A program made the position numbers and the translations under genes. Shown here in pieces: positions 1 to 8,299 of a stretch of 64,000 nt of DNA. The stretch covers positions 62,001 to 126,000 of the forward strand of contig CAVWFB010000015.1 in NCBI GenBank assembly GCA_963754265.1, read 5' to 3'. This DNA comes from AC-32 sp963754265. Its GTDB lineage: Bacteria; Actinomycetota; Thermoleophilia; Gaiellales; Gaiellaceae. The notes beneath the pieces are model-generated. The model did not search any database. It saw nothing but the letters and a program-made list of their open reading frames with translations, and was not told where the DNA came from. Numbering within the stretch: position 1 is the stretch's first letter; every line of letters starts with the position of its first letter.

Positions 1-15
1 AGCGAGTCGTCGGGC

Positions 16-21
16 TACAGT
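16..21 (+). promoter_or_regulatory. TAnnnT -10-like box, leaderless start of receiver gene
   Basis: TACAGT ends 6 nt before the GTG at 28. This matches the spacing seen at many other unit-heading genes in the window. The window edge hides the -35 region, and the upstream reading frame stays open to the edge, so the box is only suggestive. Confidence 0.35.
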
Positions 22-27
22 CGGCTG

Positions 28-405
28 GTGAGCGAGCCGATCCGAGTCGTCCTGGTCGAGGACAACGAGGTCTTCCGCGAGGCGCTCGAGCTCCTGCTCG
101 GCCTTCGTGACGACATCGCCGTCGTCGCATCGGTCCCGGACGGCACCGATGCCGCGGCCGCCGCAGCCGAGTTCACGCCGGACGTCGTGCTGATGGACTA
201 CCGGCTCCCGGGGTTGGACGGCGTCCAGGCGACGCGCGCCGTCCGCGAGGCCGCTCCCGAGACCGCGGTCGTCTGCCTGACGGCCTCGGCCAACCTGCGC
301 GAGCGCGATGCCCTGATCGAGGCGGGCGCGGTCGATTGCCTGCGCAAGGACCAGGGCCTCGAGGCGATCGTGGAAGCGATTCGCGCCGCTGCTCAGGCGG
401 CCTGA
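28..405 (+). CDS. Stand-alone response-regulator receiver protein
   Basis: 125-residue CheY-like receiver with no output domain. The acidic pair is E11-D12, the phospho-acceptor is D57 in LMDYRLPG, and the conserved Lys lies in CLRKDQG near residue 105. It should accept a phosphoryl group from a histidine kinase and act by protein contact. The GTG start at 28 follows a TACAGT box, but the frame is open to the window edge, so an earlier start cannot be excluded. The stop codon shares one base with the ATG of the next gene, implying co-translation with the DegV gene. The cognate kinase is not in this stretch. Confidence 0.85.
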   Translation: MSEPIRVVLVEDNEVFREALELLLGLRDDIAVVASVPDGTDAAAAAAEFTPDVVLMDYRLPGLDGVQATRAVREAAPETAVVCLTASANLRERDALIEAGAVDCLRKDQGLEAIVEAIRAAAQAA

Positions 406-1268
406 TGGAGCTCGACGCGAAGAACACCGCGATCGTCGTCGACTCGACCGCCGACTTCCCGGAGGCACCGCAGCGCTTCGCCAACTGGCGCGTCGTGCCG
501 CTCTATGTCCGCTTCGGCGACGAGAGCTACAAGGACTACCTCGAGCTCGGTCCCGACGAGTTCTACGCCCGCCTCCGCTCGGCTGCGCAGACACCCTCGA
601 CCTCGCAGCCCACGCCCGGCGACTTCCTCGCCGCGTACGAGGAGCTCGGAGGATTCGAGCGGATTCTTTCGGTGCACATCGCCGGCAAGCTCTCGGGCAC
701 CATCGAGAGCGCGCGGGCCGCGGCGCGGGAGCTGGGCGGCGACCGGATCCGGGCTCTCGACTCGCAGAGCGCATCGGCGGCGATCGCGATGCTCGGCCTG
801 GCGATCCAGCGCAGGCTCGAGCGCGGCACCAGCGACGAGGAGGTGGACGCGCTGGTCGAGCGCTACCGACGCGAGGCGGGACTGCTCTTCACCGTCGACA
901 CGCTCGAGTACCTCGCCCGCGGAGGCCGGATCGGTCGGGCGCGGGCCTGGGCGGGCGAGCTGCTCAACATCAAGCCGATCCTCACCATCAAGGACGGCGA
1001 GGTCGTGCCGGTCAAGCGGGTGCGCGGAAACCGCAAGGCGTTCCTCGAGTTCGAGTCGGCGTTCACCGGCTCGACCCGCGACGCGCCGACGCTGCGGGTC
1101 GGGATCGCGCATGCGGACGCACCCGAGCGGGCGGATGCGCTCGTCGAGATGGTGCGGCGCACCCGGCCGGCGGCGCAGCTCGAGCTGGTCACGAAGCTGG
1201 GCCCGGTTGTGGGCGCACACGCCGGCCCCGGCACGATCGGCTTCTTCTGGTTCGACGATGTCGCGTAG
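405..1268 (+). CDS. DegV family fatty-acid-binding protein
   Basis: 287 residues, full length for the family. The N-terminus has the DegV signature VVDSTADFP, followed by TSQPTPGDF and then a second domain containing LEYLARGGRIGRA and LNIKPIL. Family members bind a fatty acyl chain, and some serve as FakB, presenting fatty acids to a kinase for phospholipid synthesis. No FakA-like kinase is nearby, so only the family is firm. The ATG at 405 overlaps the previous TGA by one base; a longer reading starting at 336 would run through the receiver gene and is unlikely. Confidence 0.85.
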   Translation: MELDAKNTAIVVDSTADFPEAPQRFANWRVVPLYVRFGDESYKDYLELGPDEFYARLRSAAQTPSTSQPTPGDFLAAYEELGGFERILSVHIAGKLSGTIESARAAARELGGDRIRALDSQSASAAIAMLGLAIQRRLERGTSDEEVDALVERYRREAGLLFTVDTLEYLARGGRIGRARAWAGELLNIKPILTIKDGEVVPVKRVRGNRKAFLEFESAFTGSTRDAPTLRVGIAHADAPERADALVEMVRRTRPAAQLELVTKLGPVVGAHAGPGTIGFFWFDDVA

Positions 1269-1281
1269 CCGCGTCGGTTCC

Positions 1282-1287
1282 TAGACT
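1282..1287 (+). promoter_or_regulatory. TAnnnT box upstream of recG
   Basis: TAGACT ends 6 nt before the GTG start of recG, and the gap from the DegV stop is only 25 nt. This fits a leaderless promoter between the two genes. Confidence 0.5.
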
Positions 1288-1293
1288 GGCCGC

Positions 1294-3342
1294 GTGCCCA
1301 GAGGCTTTGCCGGAGAGGAGGCGCCCGGAAGCTGGCCACGGCTGCCGGGGACTCCGCGACCCGAGAACGCGGAGCGTCCGGTGGTCTCGCTTTCCGGCGT
1401 CGGCCCGGCCCTCCAGCAGAAGCTCGCCAAGCTCGGGCTCCGCAGGATCCGCGACCTGCTCGAGCACCGGCCGCACCGCTACGAGCAGGCCGTGCCGGAG
1501 CGGCCGATCGCCGACCTGCTGGCGGGGGAGGAGGCGGCAATCGCCGGCGAGGTCGTCCGCGTCTCAGTCCGGCGGCCGTCGCGCCGGCTTGCGATCGTCC
1601 AGGCTCGCGTCGCCGACGGCAGCGACGAGATCACCGCGGTCTGGTTCAACCAGGCCTGGCTGGCCGAGAAGCTGCAGCCGGGCACACGGGTGCGGCTGCG
1701 CGGGCAGCTGAAGCGGAACGAGTTTGCCGTCCGCTCCTACGACCTGAACGGGGTCTCCGCCACCGCCGACTTCGCGCCTGTCTACCCGGCGAGCGAAGAG
1801 GTGCCGCCCAAGCGGCTGCGGACGCTCGTCGAGCGGGCGCTGCCGTACGCGCGCGACCTGCCCGACGCGCTCCCGGCGCCGCTGAAGGTCCGCGAGCGGT
1901 TGCCCCTGCGCGCGGACGCGCTCGTCGCGCTCCACAAGCCGCGCTCGGAGGAGGAGGGCGAGGAGGGGAGGCGGCGCCTCGCCTTCGACGAGCTGCTCGT
2001 GCTCCAGGTGGGCCTCGCGCGAGCCCGCTCGGGGCGCGAGGCGGCGGTGGCGAACGAGCTCGGGGAGCCGGGGGAGCTGACGGCGCGCTACCGGGAGCTG
2101 CTGCCGTTCGAGCTGACGGAAGATCAGGAGCAGGCGATCGCCGAGGTCGACGCCGACCTGGCGCAGGCCGCTCCGATGCAGCGGCTCCTCCAGGGCGACG
2201 TCGGCTCGGGCAAGACGGTCGTGGCGCTCTACGCGCTACTTCGTGCGGTCGAGGCAGGGCGCCGAGGTGCGCTCATGGCTCCCACGGAAACCCTTGCTGA
2301 GCAGCACTTTTTGACCATCGAGCCGCTGTGCGAGCGACTGGGCGTCCGGGTCGCGCTGCTCACCGGCTCGGTCAAGTCGGACGTCGAAGGAGCGCAGATC
2401 GTGGTCGGCACGCACGCCTTGATCCAGGAGGGGGTCGAGCTCGACGAGCTCGGGGTCGCGGTCGTCGACGAGCAGCATCGCTTCGGCGTGGAGCAGCGCC
2501 GGGCGCTGACGGAGGGCCGCACGCCGCATGTCCTGCACATGACGGCGACGCCGATCCCGCGGACGCTGGCGTTGACCGTCTACGGCGACCTGCACGTGAC
2601 CGAGATCGCCAAGCCGCCGGCGAGCCGCAAGCCGATCGTCACGTCCTGGGTGACTGCCGAGCGGAGCTCGGAGGCTTACACGCGGCTGCGCAAGCACCTC
2701 GACGCGGGGCGGCAGGCCTACGTGGTCTGTCCGCTGATCGAGGAGTCCGAGACCTCGCAGGCGCGCGCGGCGGAGGGGGAGGCCGAGCGGCTGCGGCGGG
2801 TGGAGTTGAAGGACTACCGGGTGGGGCTGCTTCACGGCCGGCTTCGTCCGGCGGAGCGGCGCGAGCTGATGGGGCGCTTCAAGGCCGGCGAGCTCGACGT
2901 GCTCGTCGCGACGACGGTGATCGAGGTAGGCGTCGACGTGCCCAATGCCACGATCATGATCGTGCAAGAGGCCGATCGCTTCGGGCTCGCGCAGCTGCAC
3001 CAGCTCCGCGGTCGGGTGGGGAGGGGCGCCGAGCAGTCCTACTGCCTGCTGATCTCGCGGGAGCGAGAAGAGCTGACCGACAACGCCCAGGAGCGACTGC
3101 AGGCCCTGGTCGACTCGACGGACGGCTTCGAGCTCGCGGAGAAGGATCTCGAGCTTCGCGGGGAGGGCCAGCTGATGGGAACGCGGCAGGCTGGGATCTC
3201 GGAGTTCCGTTTCACGAGGCTCCGGGCCGACCGCCCGCTGCTCGAGCGCGCCAGAGCGGCAGCAGAGGGTCTCGTCGACTACGAGGGGCCGCTCGCCGAC
3301 GAGGTGGAGCGGATGTTCGGCGAGCGCGACCTCGCGGCCTGA
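1294..3342 (+). CDS. recG: ATP-dependent DNA helicase RecG
   Basis: 682 residues, the usual RecG size. An N-terminal helix-hairpin region (LSGVGPALQQKLAKLGL) is followed by the OB-fold wedge domain. The SF2 helicase core has Walker A GDVGSGKT near residue 300, the DEQH box (VVDEQHRFG) near 391 and HMTATPIPRT. The C-terminal helicase half contains TTVIEVGVDVPNA and QLRGRVGRG. RecG reverses stalled replication forks and migrates Holliday junctions. The start is GTG at 1294. It is followed by a repeat-bearing spacer and then rsmD, a common neighbour in actinobacteria. Confidence 0.97.
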   Translation: MPRGFAGEEAPGSWPRLPGTPRPENAERPVVSLSGVGPALQQKLAKLGLRRIRDLLEHRPHRYEQAVPERPIADLLAGEEAAIAGEVVRVSVRRPSRRLAIVQARVADGSDEITAVWFNQAWLAEKLQPGTRVRLRGQLKRNEFAVRSYDLNGVSATADFAPVYPASEEVPPKRLRTLVERALPYARDLPDALPAPLKVRERLPLRADALVALHKPRSEEEGEEGRRRLAFDELLVLQVGLARARSGREAAVANELGEPGELTARYRELLPFELTEDQEQAIAEVDADLAQAAPMQRLLQGDVGSGKTVVALYALLRAVEAGRRGALMAPTETLAEQHFLTIEPLCERLGVRVALLTGSVKSDVEGAQIVVGTHALIQEGVELDELGVAVVDEQHRFGVEQRRALTEGRTPHVLHMTATPIPRTLALTVYGDLHVTEIAKPPASRKPIVTSWVTAERSSEAYTRLRKHLDAGRQAYVVCPLIEESETSQARAAEGEAERLRRVELKDYRVGLLHGRLRPAERRELMGRFKAGELDVLVATTVIEVGVDVPNATIMIVQEADRFGLAQLHQLRGRVGRGAEQSYCLLISREREELTDNAQERLQALVDSTDGFELAEKDLELRGEGQLMGTRQAGISEFRFTRLRADRPLLERARAAAEGLVDYEGPLADEVERMFGERDLAA

Positions 3343-3352
3343 GCGGGGACAT

Positions 3353-3489
3353 GACCCAGGGTCTGACCCCGGGGCACGTCTTCCCAGGTGATTTCTTTGC
3401 AAGATGTCAGCATGCAACAAGTCGACAGGAGCAGGGAATTCACGTCCAAAACCGTCCGCTTCAGCCACGACCCAGGGTCTGACCCCGGG
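3353..3489 (+). repeat. Pair of 21-bp REP-like direct repeats (BIME-like) between recG and rsmD
   Basis: The 21-mer GACCCAGGGTCTGACCCCGGG occurs exactly twice, at 3353-3373 and 3469-3489. Each copy contains the near-palindrome GGGTC-T-GACCC. The 95 bases between them are visibly lower in G+C than their surroundings and contain TTGCA...TGCAA half-sites. This arrangement resembles paired REP sequences. No transposase is present in the window. Confidence 0.7.
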
Positions 3490-3506
3490 TCACGGCTCGA
3501 ACGGCC

Positions 3507-3512
3507 TAGGCT
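3507..3512 (+). promoter_or_regulatory. TAnnnT box upstream of rsmD
   Basis: TAGGCT ends 8 nt before ATG 3521. It supports that start over the in-frame ATG at 3404, which would run through a REP-like repeat. Confidence 0.5.
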
Positions 3513-3520
3513 CTCTGCTG

Positions 3521-4065
3521 ATGCGGATCATCGCCGGCTCGCACCGAGGCGCACGCATCTTCGCGCCAAAAGGCACCGAGACCCGCCCGACCGGCGACCG
3601 TGTCCGCGAGGCCGCCTTCAACCTGCTCGGGCCGGGCGCGGCCGAGGGCGCTACGGTGCTCGACCTCTTCGCGGGCTCGGGCGCGATGGGACTGGAGGCG
3701 CTCTCCCGTGGCGCCGAGCACGCGACCTTCGTCGAGTCCGAGCGCGACGCCTGCCGCACCATCAACCGCAACCTCGACAAGCTCGGCCTCGAAGGCGCCA
3801 CCGTCCTCTGCCAGGACGCGCTCACCGCGCTCCGGGCCGACGCCCGCGCGGGCAGGCGCTACGATCTCGTGCTGGTCGACCCGCCTTACCGGAGGTTTTC
3901 TTCCCTGCAAAACGCGCTGATTCGATACCTGCCCGAGATCCTGGAGCCGAGCGGGCTGCTCCTCGTCGAGACCGCGGCTGACGAGGAGCCGGAGCTCCCA
4001 CTGGCCAGGCGAACGAGCCGGCGCTACGGCTCCGCGCGCCTAACGCTCTTCGAGCGCGAGGCCTC

Positions 4066-4069
<4 letters not shown>
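3521..4069 (+). CDS. rsmD: 16S rRNA (guanine966-N2)-methyltransferase RsmD
   Basis: 182 residues. It starts MRIIAGSHRG, the typical RsmD N-terminus. SAM motif I is VLDLFAGSGAMGLEALSRGA, and the catalytic LVDPPYRRF lies near residues 118-126. It methylates G966 of 16S rRNA in the assembled 30S subunit. The start at 3521 is chosen over an in-frame ATG at 3404 because of the conserved N-terminus, the TAGGCT box at 3507, and the repeat that the longer form would translate. The stop overlaps the coaD ATG (ATGA), so the two are coupled. Confidence 0.95.
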
Positions 4070-4577
<508 letters not shown>

Positions 4578-4581
<4 letters not shown>

Positions 4582-4919
4582 CCGACACCGACAAGCTCGA
4601 GACGCTGCTGGCCGCTGGAGGAGAGGTGCGCCTCTCCCGCCGCGAGGCGCAGGACGTGCTCCAGAAGCTCCGCGCCCGCGGGGCGGCGAGCGACTCCGCC
4701 GACCGGCTGGAGTCGCAGTTGGCGCATTCCGAAGAGGTGGTGCTGGCTCCGGCGGAGGCACGGTCGCTGCTCGAGGAGCTGCATGCCAGCGGCCGGCGCT
4801 GGGTCTTCGGCACCGACGCCCCCCGAGAGCGTCCCGCCACGCCGACGCGTGAGCCCGAGCGGCGGCCGGAGCCGGAACCCGAGCGTCCCGGCCCGTTTCG
4901 CAGGCTCTGGCGACGCTAG
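4578..4919 (+). CDS. Hypothetical protein with two internal helical repeats
   Basis: 113 residues, not recognised. Two similar segments occur, about 45 residues apart: EVRLSRREAQDVLQKLRARG and EVVLAPAEARSLLEELHASG. They look like a duplicated helical motif. The C-terminal third is Pro/Arg/Glu-rich and ends in a basic FRRLWRR tail. There is no signal peptide or obvious catalytic motif. The ATG overlaps the coaD stop by 4 nt (ATGA), so it is probably co-translated with coaD. Confidence 0.75.
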
Positions 4920-4936
4920 CAGCCGATACGCGCCTG

Positions 4937-4942
4937 TAAACT
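4937..4942 (+). promoter_or_regulatory. TAnnnT box upstream of the SepIVA-like gene
   Basis: TAAACT ends 10 nt before ATG 4953 in a 33-nt intergenic gap. This is consistent with a leaderless or near-leaderless start. Confidence 0.4.
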
Positions 4943-4952
4943 TCGGGAACCC

Positions 4953-5474
4953 ATGGACGTACTGGTTCTGATCGACAAGCTCGACGACCTCGTGCACAAC
5001 GCGAAGGCCGTTCCGCTCACCGACCAGGTGCGCATCGACCGCGAGGAGATCTACGACATCCTCGACCAGATGCGGGCGACGATCCCCGAGGAGATCAAGC
5101 AGGCGCGCTGGATCGTGAAGGAGCGCCAGGAGATGCTCGCCGAGGCCAAGCGCGAGTGCGACCGCATTCTCGGCGAGGCGCGCGAGCAGGCCGTGCGCGA
5201 GGCCTCCCAGACCGAGATCGTCAAGCTCGCCGAGCGCCAGGCCGGGGACATCGTCGACGACGCGCGCCGGCAGGCGCGAGAGACCCGGCTCGAGATGGAG
5301 GACTGGGCCGACTCGATCCTCTCGACGCTCGAGGTCAACCTCGACAAATTCCTGACCGCGGTCAAGCGGGGTCGCGAGCGGCTGCACGAGCGCTCGCAGG
5401 AGACGGTCGTGGCAGGGGTCACCGGCGGCGGCGGCGTCACCGTCGAGAGCACGAACGACGACTACCCGCACTAG
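4953..5474 (+). CDS. DivIVA/SepIVA-like coiled-coil cell-division protein
   Basis: 173 residues. It begins with a short N-terminal motif (MDVLVLIDKLDDLVHNAK). Residues about 55-145 form a long charged coiled coil rich in Ala, Glu and Arg heptads, including WIVKERQEMLAEAKREC. Automated pipelines often call such proteins F0F1 subunit-b-like or DivIVA-like. The position between coaD and the DUF177 gene matches the locus of SepIVA in mycobacteria, a DivIVA-domain protein needed for septation; the functional assignment rests on that synteny. The last 25 residues are Gly/Val-rich. Confidence 0.7.
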   Translation: MDVLVLIDKLDDLVHNAKAVPLTDQVRIDREEIYDILDQMRATIPEEIKQARWIVKERQEMLAEAKRECDRILGEAREQAVREASQTEIVKLAERQAGDIVDDARRQARETRLEMEDWADSILSTLEVNLDKFLTAVKRGRERLHERSQETVVAGVTGGGGVTVESTNDDYPH

Positions 5475-5481
5475 GGCCGCG

Positions 5482-5991
5482 GTGGACACCTATCTGGCTG
5501 TCGCGAGCAAGCGCGACTGGCGCAGCTACGCGGACCGCCCCGTGCCGCCGGAGGTCGAGCGGCGCATCCTCGACGCGGGACGGGTCTCCGGGAGCGCGAT
5601 GAACCGTCAGCCCTGGGTGTTCGTCGTGGTCGAGTCGCCGGAGGCGAAGGAGCGGGTCGCACAGACCGTCTACGCGCAGGACAACGTGCGCAGCGCCGGG
5701 CTGGTGATCGCGATCGCGACTCCAGGCGGCGGCTCCACCCTCGACGTGGGCCGGGCCATGCAGAACATGTTCCTGACGGCCTGGAACGACGGGGTGGCCT
5801 CGTGCCCGAACGGAATGCCCGAGTCCGACGCCGCGGCCCGTGCGCTCGGGCTCGAGGAGGGGCTGCTGCCGGTCAGCATCCCCAGCTTCGGCTATCCGAA
5901 GCGTCCGCTCGACCCGGAATCGAAGAGCGCGGAAGAGTGGAGCCGAGAGGCCAATCGCAAGCCTCTCGATGAGCTCGTTCGACGCATCTGA
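5482..5991 (+). CDS. Nitroreductase family flavoprotein
   Basis: 169 residues, in the short FMN-dependent nitroreductase group. FMN-binding residues are in the N-terminal KRDWRSYADRPVPPEVERR and in GSAMNRQPWVFVVV. The C-terminal half holds GRAMQNMFLTAWNDGVASC and SIPSFGYPKRPLDP. It should reduce nitro compounds or quinone-like substrates with NAD(P)H; the substrate is unknown. The GTG start at 5482 lies 7 nt after the coiled-coil gene, so the two are probably one unit. The call is firm at family level only. Confidence 0.85.
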   Translation: MDTYLAVASKRDWRSYADRPVPPEVERRILDAGRVSGSAMNRQPWVFVVVESPEAKERVAQTVYAQDNVRSAGLVIAIATPGGGSTLDVGRAMQNMFLTAWNDGVASCPNGMPESDAAARALGLEEGLLPVSIPSFGYPKRPLDPESKSAEEWSREANRKPLDELVRRI

Positions 5992-6017
5992 GAAGCCGAG
6001 GCGCCGACGCTATTTCG

Positions 6018-6092
6018 GTCGACCGGTCAGTTCAGACGGACGTACGGGCTTAGCCCGCACGCCCTGAAAACGGCGCCGCAAGCGGGCGCCTT
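6018..6092 (+). repeat. Two-hairpin intergenic element, copy 1 (upstream of DUF177)
   Basis: The head is GTCGACCGGTCAGTTCAGAC, containing the palindrome GACCGGTC. Hairpin 1 spans 6038-6064 (GGACGTACGGGC-TTA-GCCCGCACGCCC, two mismatches). Hairpin 2 spans 6072-6090 (GGCGCC arms around GCAAGCG). The element ends CCTT 21 nt before ATG 6114. The same architecture recurs at 9828, 56861 and, inverted, at 60315. Confidence 0.8.
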
Positions 6093-6100
6093 GGCGTTGC

Positions 6101-6106
6101 TACGGT
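6101..6106 (+). promoter_or_regulatory. TAnnnT box upstream of the DUF177 gene
   Basis: TACGGT ends 7 nt before ATG 6114 and follows the two-hairpin element, which would occupy the -35 zone. An alternative GTG start at 6105 would lie inside the box and is disfavoured. Confidence 0.45.
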
Positions 6107-6113
6107 GGTCGCG

Positions 6114-6623
6114 ATGGCCACCACGCTGAACCTACGCACGATCAAGCTTCGCTCCGGCGAGCAGTTCCGCGACGAGCGGGAGATCCAGCTCGAGCCGCTC
6201 GAGCTCGGCGGTCAGCGCTACCTGCCGGTTCCGCAGGAGGTGCCTGCCGAGCTGACGATCACCCGCGCCTCGACCGGGACCGTCTTCGAGCTGGTCTTCT
6301 CCGTGCGCCTGCACGGCCCCTGCTACCGCTGCCTCGAGGACGCGGTGCTCGAGCTGCCCATCTCCGCCCGCGAGTACCAGGCGACGAACCCCGAGTCCGA
6401 CGAGATGCGCACGCCCTATCTGGACAATGAGCGGCTAGACCTGTCCGCCTGGGCCCGCGACGCGCTCGCCCTCGAGCTCCCCGACAAGATCCTCTGCAAG
6501 CCCGACTGCGCCGGCCTCTGCCCGGTCTGCGGCAAGGATCTGAATCTGGAGCCTCACGACCACGGAGAGCCGGAGCCCGACTCGCGCTGGTCGGCGCTCG
6601 CCGAGCTGAAGAACCGCCTCTAG
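6114..6623 (+). CDS. yceD: DUF177/YceD family protein
   Basis: 169 residues. The central CYRCLED and the C-terminal CKPDCAGLCPVCGKDLN are the conserved cysteine motifs of DUF177. Members usually sit directly before rpmF and are linked to 23S rRNA or large-subunit biogenesis. Here rpmF lies 3 kb downstream, beyond a minus-strand two-component cassette. The stop codon TAG (6621-6623) overlaps the reconstructed convergent stop of the minus-strand gene at 6620. The start at ATG 6114 is supported by the TACGGT box. Confidence 0.92.
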   Translation: MATTLNLRTIKLRSGEQFRDEREIQLEPLELGGQRYLPVPQEVPAELTITRASTGTVFELVFSVRLHGPCYRCLEDAVLELPISAREYQATNPESDEMRTPYLDNERLDLSAWARDALALELPDKILCKPDCAGLCPVCGKDLNLEPHDHGEPEPDSRWSALAELKNRL

Positions 6624-6917
6624 TCGTCGCCTCCGCCACCGCCGCCGTGGCCGGAGTTGCCGCTGCCGCCGCTTGCCGCCGTGGTCGTCGACGGTCGTGC
6701 CCGGCCGAACAGTCGTGGTGGTTACAACAGTCGTCGTCGGCCTCCGCCGGGGTCTCGTGCGCACCCGAGCCGGGGTGAGTGTCTGCGGACTCGGCTGCAG
6801 GCGGGTCACGGGCACCGCGACCGAGTCGCGCGAGACGACGTAGGCGGCGACACCGATCCCCGCTGCACAGAGGAGGCCGGCGAGCCCGAGCGCGACTACG
6901 ACGAGGCTTCGACCCAT
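6620..6917 (-). pseudogene. Membrane-anchored small protein with Gly/Asp tail, frameshifted
   Basis: The reading starts MGRSLVVVALGLAGLLCAAG (one membrane anchor), then a Pro/Thr-rich stalk with TTTVVTTTTVRPG. As sequenced, it runs off in frame to 6435, antisense to DUF177. Removing one T of the TT at 6673-6674 (an A on the minus strand) restores a Gly-rich tail, SGGSGNSGHGGGGGGDD, and a stop at 6620 overlapping the DUF177 stop. The repaired protein is 98 residues. Its tail matches that of the secreted protein at 9095-9466. The start overlaps the kinase gene by 22 nt, so it is the last gene of that operon. This is either a real frameshift or a sequence error. Confidence 0.7.
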
Positions 6918-8299
6918 GTCTCCTCCTCAACGGTAGCCGCCGCCGGGAATCGAACCTCCGCGCGGGTCCCACCGTCCGGCCGATTGGCGAGCGCAGCTCG
7001 CCCGCGCCAGCGCCTGGCGAGGGTGTCCACGATCGCCAGGCCGAGCCCTGTGCCGCTGCGCGTGTGCCCGGCGCTACCCCGGGCGAAGCGCTCGAACAGC
7101 TGCGTCTCCTCGCCGGGCGCCAGCCCGGGGCCTTCGTCGAGGACGGCGAGCCAGGCCTCCGAGCCGTCACGGCCCCAGTCGACCTCGACGCGAGACGGCG
7201 AGTAGCGCAGCGCGTTCTCGATCAGGTTGTCGAGCAGGATGGCGAGATCCTCCTCCGAGGCGGCGATCGTCGCGTCGCCGTCCCCGACGAGCTCGAGCGT
7301 TCGCCCCTCGTGCTCGGCGCTGGCCGTCCAGCGCTCCTGCGCGCGTTCCGCCGCTCGCGCCAGCGAGACCGGCCTGCTCGGTCCGGGCCTGTCGCCCTCG
7401 CGTGCGAGCGTCAGCAGGGAGCTCAGCAGCCGGGCGAGGCGCTCGACCTCGCGCTCGGCCGCCTCGAGCTCCGGCCCTGCGTCCGGGCCGCTCTTGGCGC
7501 GAGCCGACTCGAGCCGGAGGCGCAGCCCGGTGAGCGGCGTGCGCAGCTGGTGCGAGGCGTTGGCGACGAATTCCCGCTGCGCGGCGAGCACCGTCCCGAG
7601 CCGGTCGGTCATGTCGTTGAAGGCCGTCGCGACCTCGCGCTGTTCGGTCGGCCCGATTTCCTCGGCGCGCGCCTCCAGGTCGCCGCCCTCGACCCGGCGG
7701 GCCGTGCCGGCGAGGCTGCGTAGCGGCTTCGAGAGCGAGTTGGCCAGGAGCCACGCGACCCCGAGCCCCACGAGCAGCGCGAAGCCGCCGATCCCGACCA
7801 GGGCGAGAACCCCGCGTCGGACGCGGTCGTGAACGGCCTCGATGCTCTGCGTCACGCGGGCGGCGCCCACCACGCGCCCGTTGTTGGTCACCGGCACGGC
7901 TGTGTAGAGCAGGTCTTCGCCGAGGGTGTCGCTGTGCCGTTCGCCCTGGGCGCGCCCGCCGCCCAGGGCGGTGCGGATCTCCGGGCGTGAGGCATAGGGC
8001 AGCGGTCGGGGCGCGGTCGCGATCGTCGAGTCGGCGAGCAGGCGCCCACGCCGGTCGACGACGATCACGCGGCCGCCGAGATCGCGGCCGGCGTCGCGTG
8101 CGACCTTCGCCAGCGCCTGGGACCGGTTCATCCGACCGGAGGCGTTGGCCGCCACGACCACGGCCTGTGCAGCGGCCTCGTTCTTCACCTCGGCGTCGAT
8201 CCTGCGGGCCAGGTTCAACGCGAGCGGCACCTCGAGGGCGACGAGGATCAGCACGAGGACGTAGGCGAACGCCCCCATGAGCTGTAGTCGCAGGCTCAC
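6896..8299 (-). CDS. Membrane sensor histidine kinase
   Basis: 467 residues. TM1 is at about 7-28, then an extracytoplasmic sensor of about 140 residues with no named fold, and TM2 near 182-203. A HAMP linker follows. HisKA contains the H box ASHQLRTPLTG. The HATPase domain has N box LDNLIENALRYSP, G1 DEGPGLAPGE and G2 GTGLGLAIV. It should phosphorylate the adjacent OmpR-type regulator. GTG 8299 overlaps the regulator's stop by 4 nt (GTGA) and fits a short cytoplasmic N-terminus; the longer in-frame start at 8449 would lie inside the regulator gene. Confidence 0.95.
   Translation of the reverse strand: MSLRLQLMGAFAYVLVLILVALEVPLALNLARRIDAEVKNEAAAQAVVVAANASGRMNRSQALAKVARDAGRDLGGRVIVVDRRGRLLADSTIATAPRPLPYASRPEIRTALGGGRAQGERHSDTLGEDLLYTAVPVTNNGRVVGAARVTQSIEAVHDRVRRGVLALVGIGGFALLVGLGVAWLLANSLSKPLRSLAGTARRVEGGDLEARAEEIGPTEQREVATAFNDMTDRLGTVLAAQREFVANASHQLRTPLTGLRLRLESARAKSGPDAGPELEAAEREVERLARLLSSLLTLAREGDRPGPSRPVSLARAAERAQERWTASAEHEGRTLELVGDGDATIAASEEDLAILLDNLIENALRYSPSRVEVDWGRDGSEAWLAVLDEGPGLAPGEETQLFERFARGSAGHTRSGTGLGLAIVDTLARRWRGRAALANRPDGGTRAEVRFPAAATVEEETWVEASS

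Noticed and set aside
3404..3520. Longer rsmD start through the recG-rsmD spacer
   Set aside because: It would translate a repeat, lacks family similarity, and contradicts the TAGGCT box at 3507.
6941..6962. tRNA-like T-loop (GGTTCGATTCCC on the minus strand)
   Set aside because: It lies in the kinase coding sequence, the flanking T-stem does not pair, and no acceptor or anticodon arm is visible.
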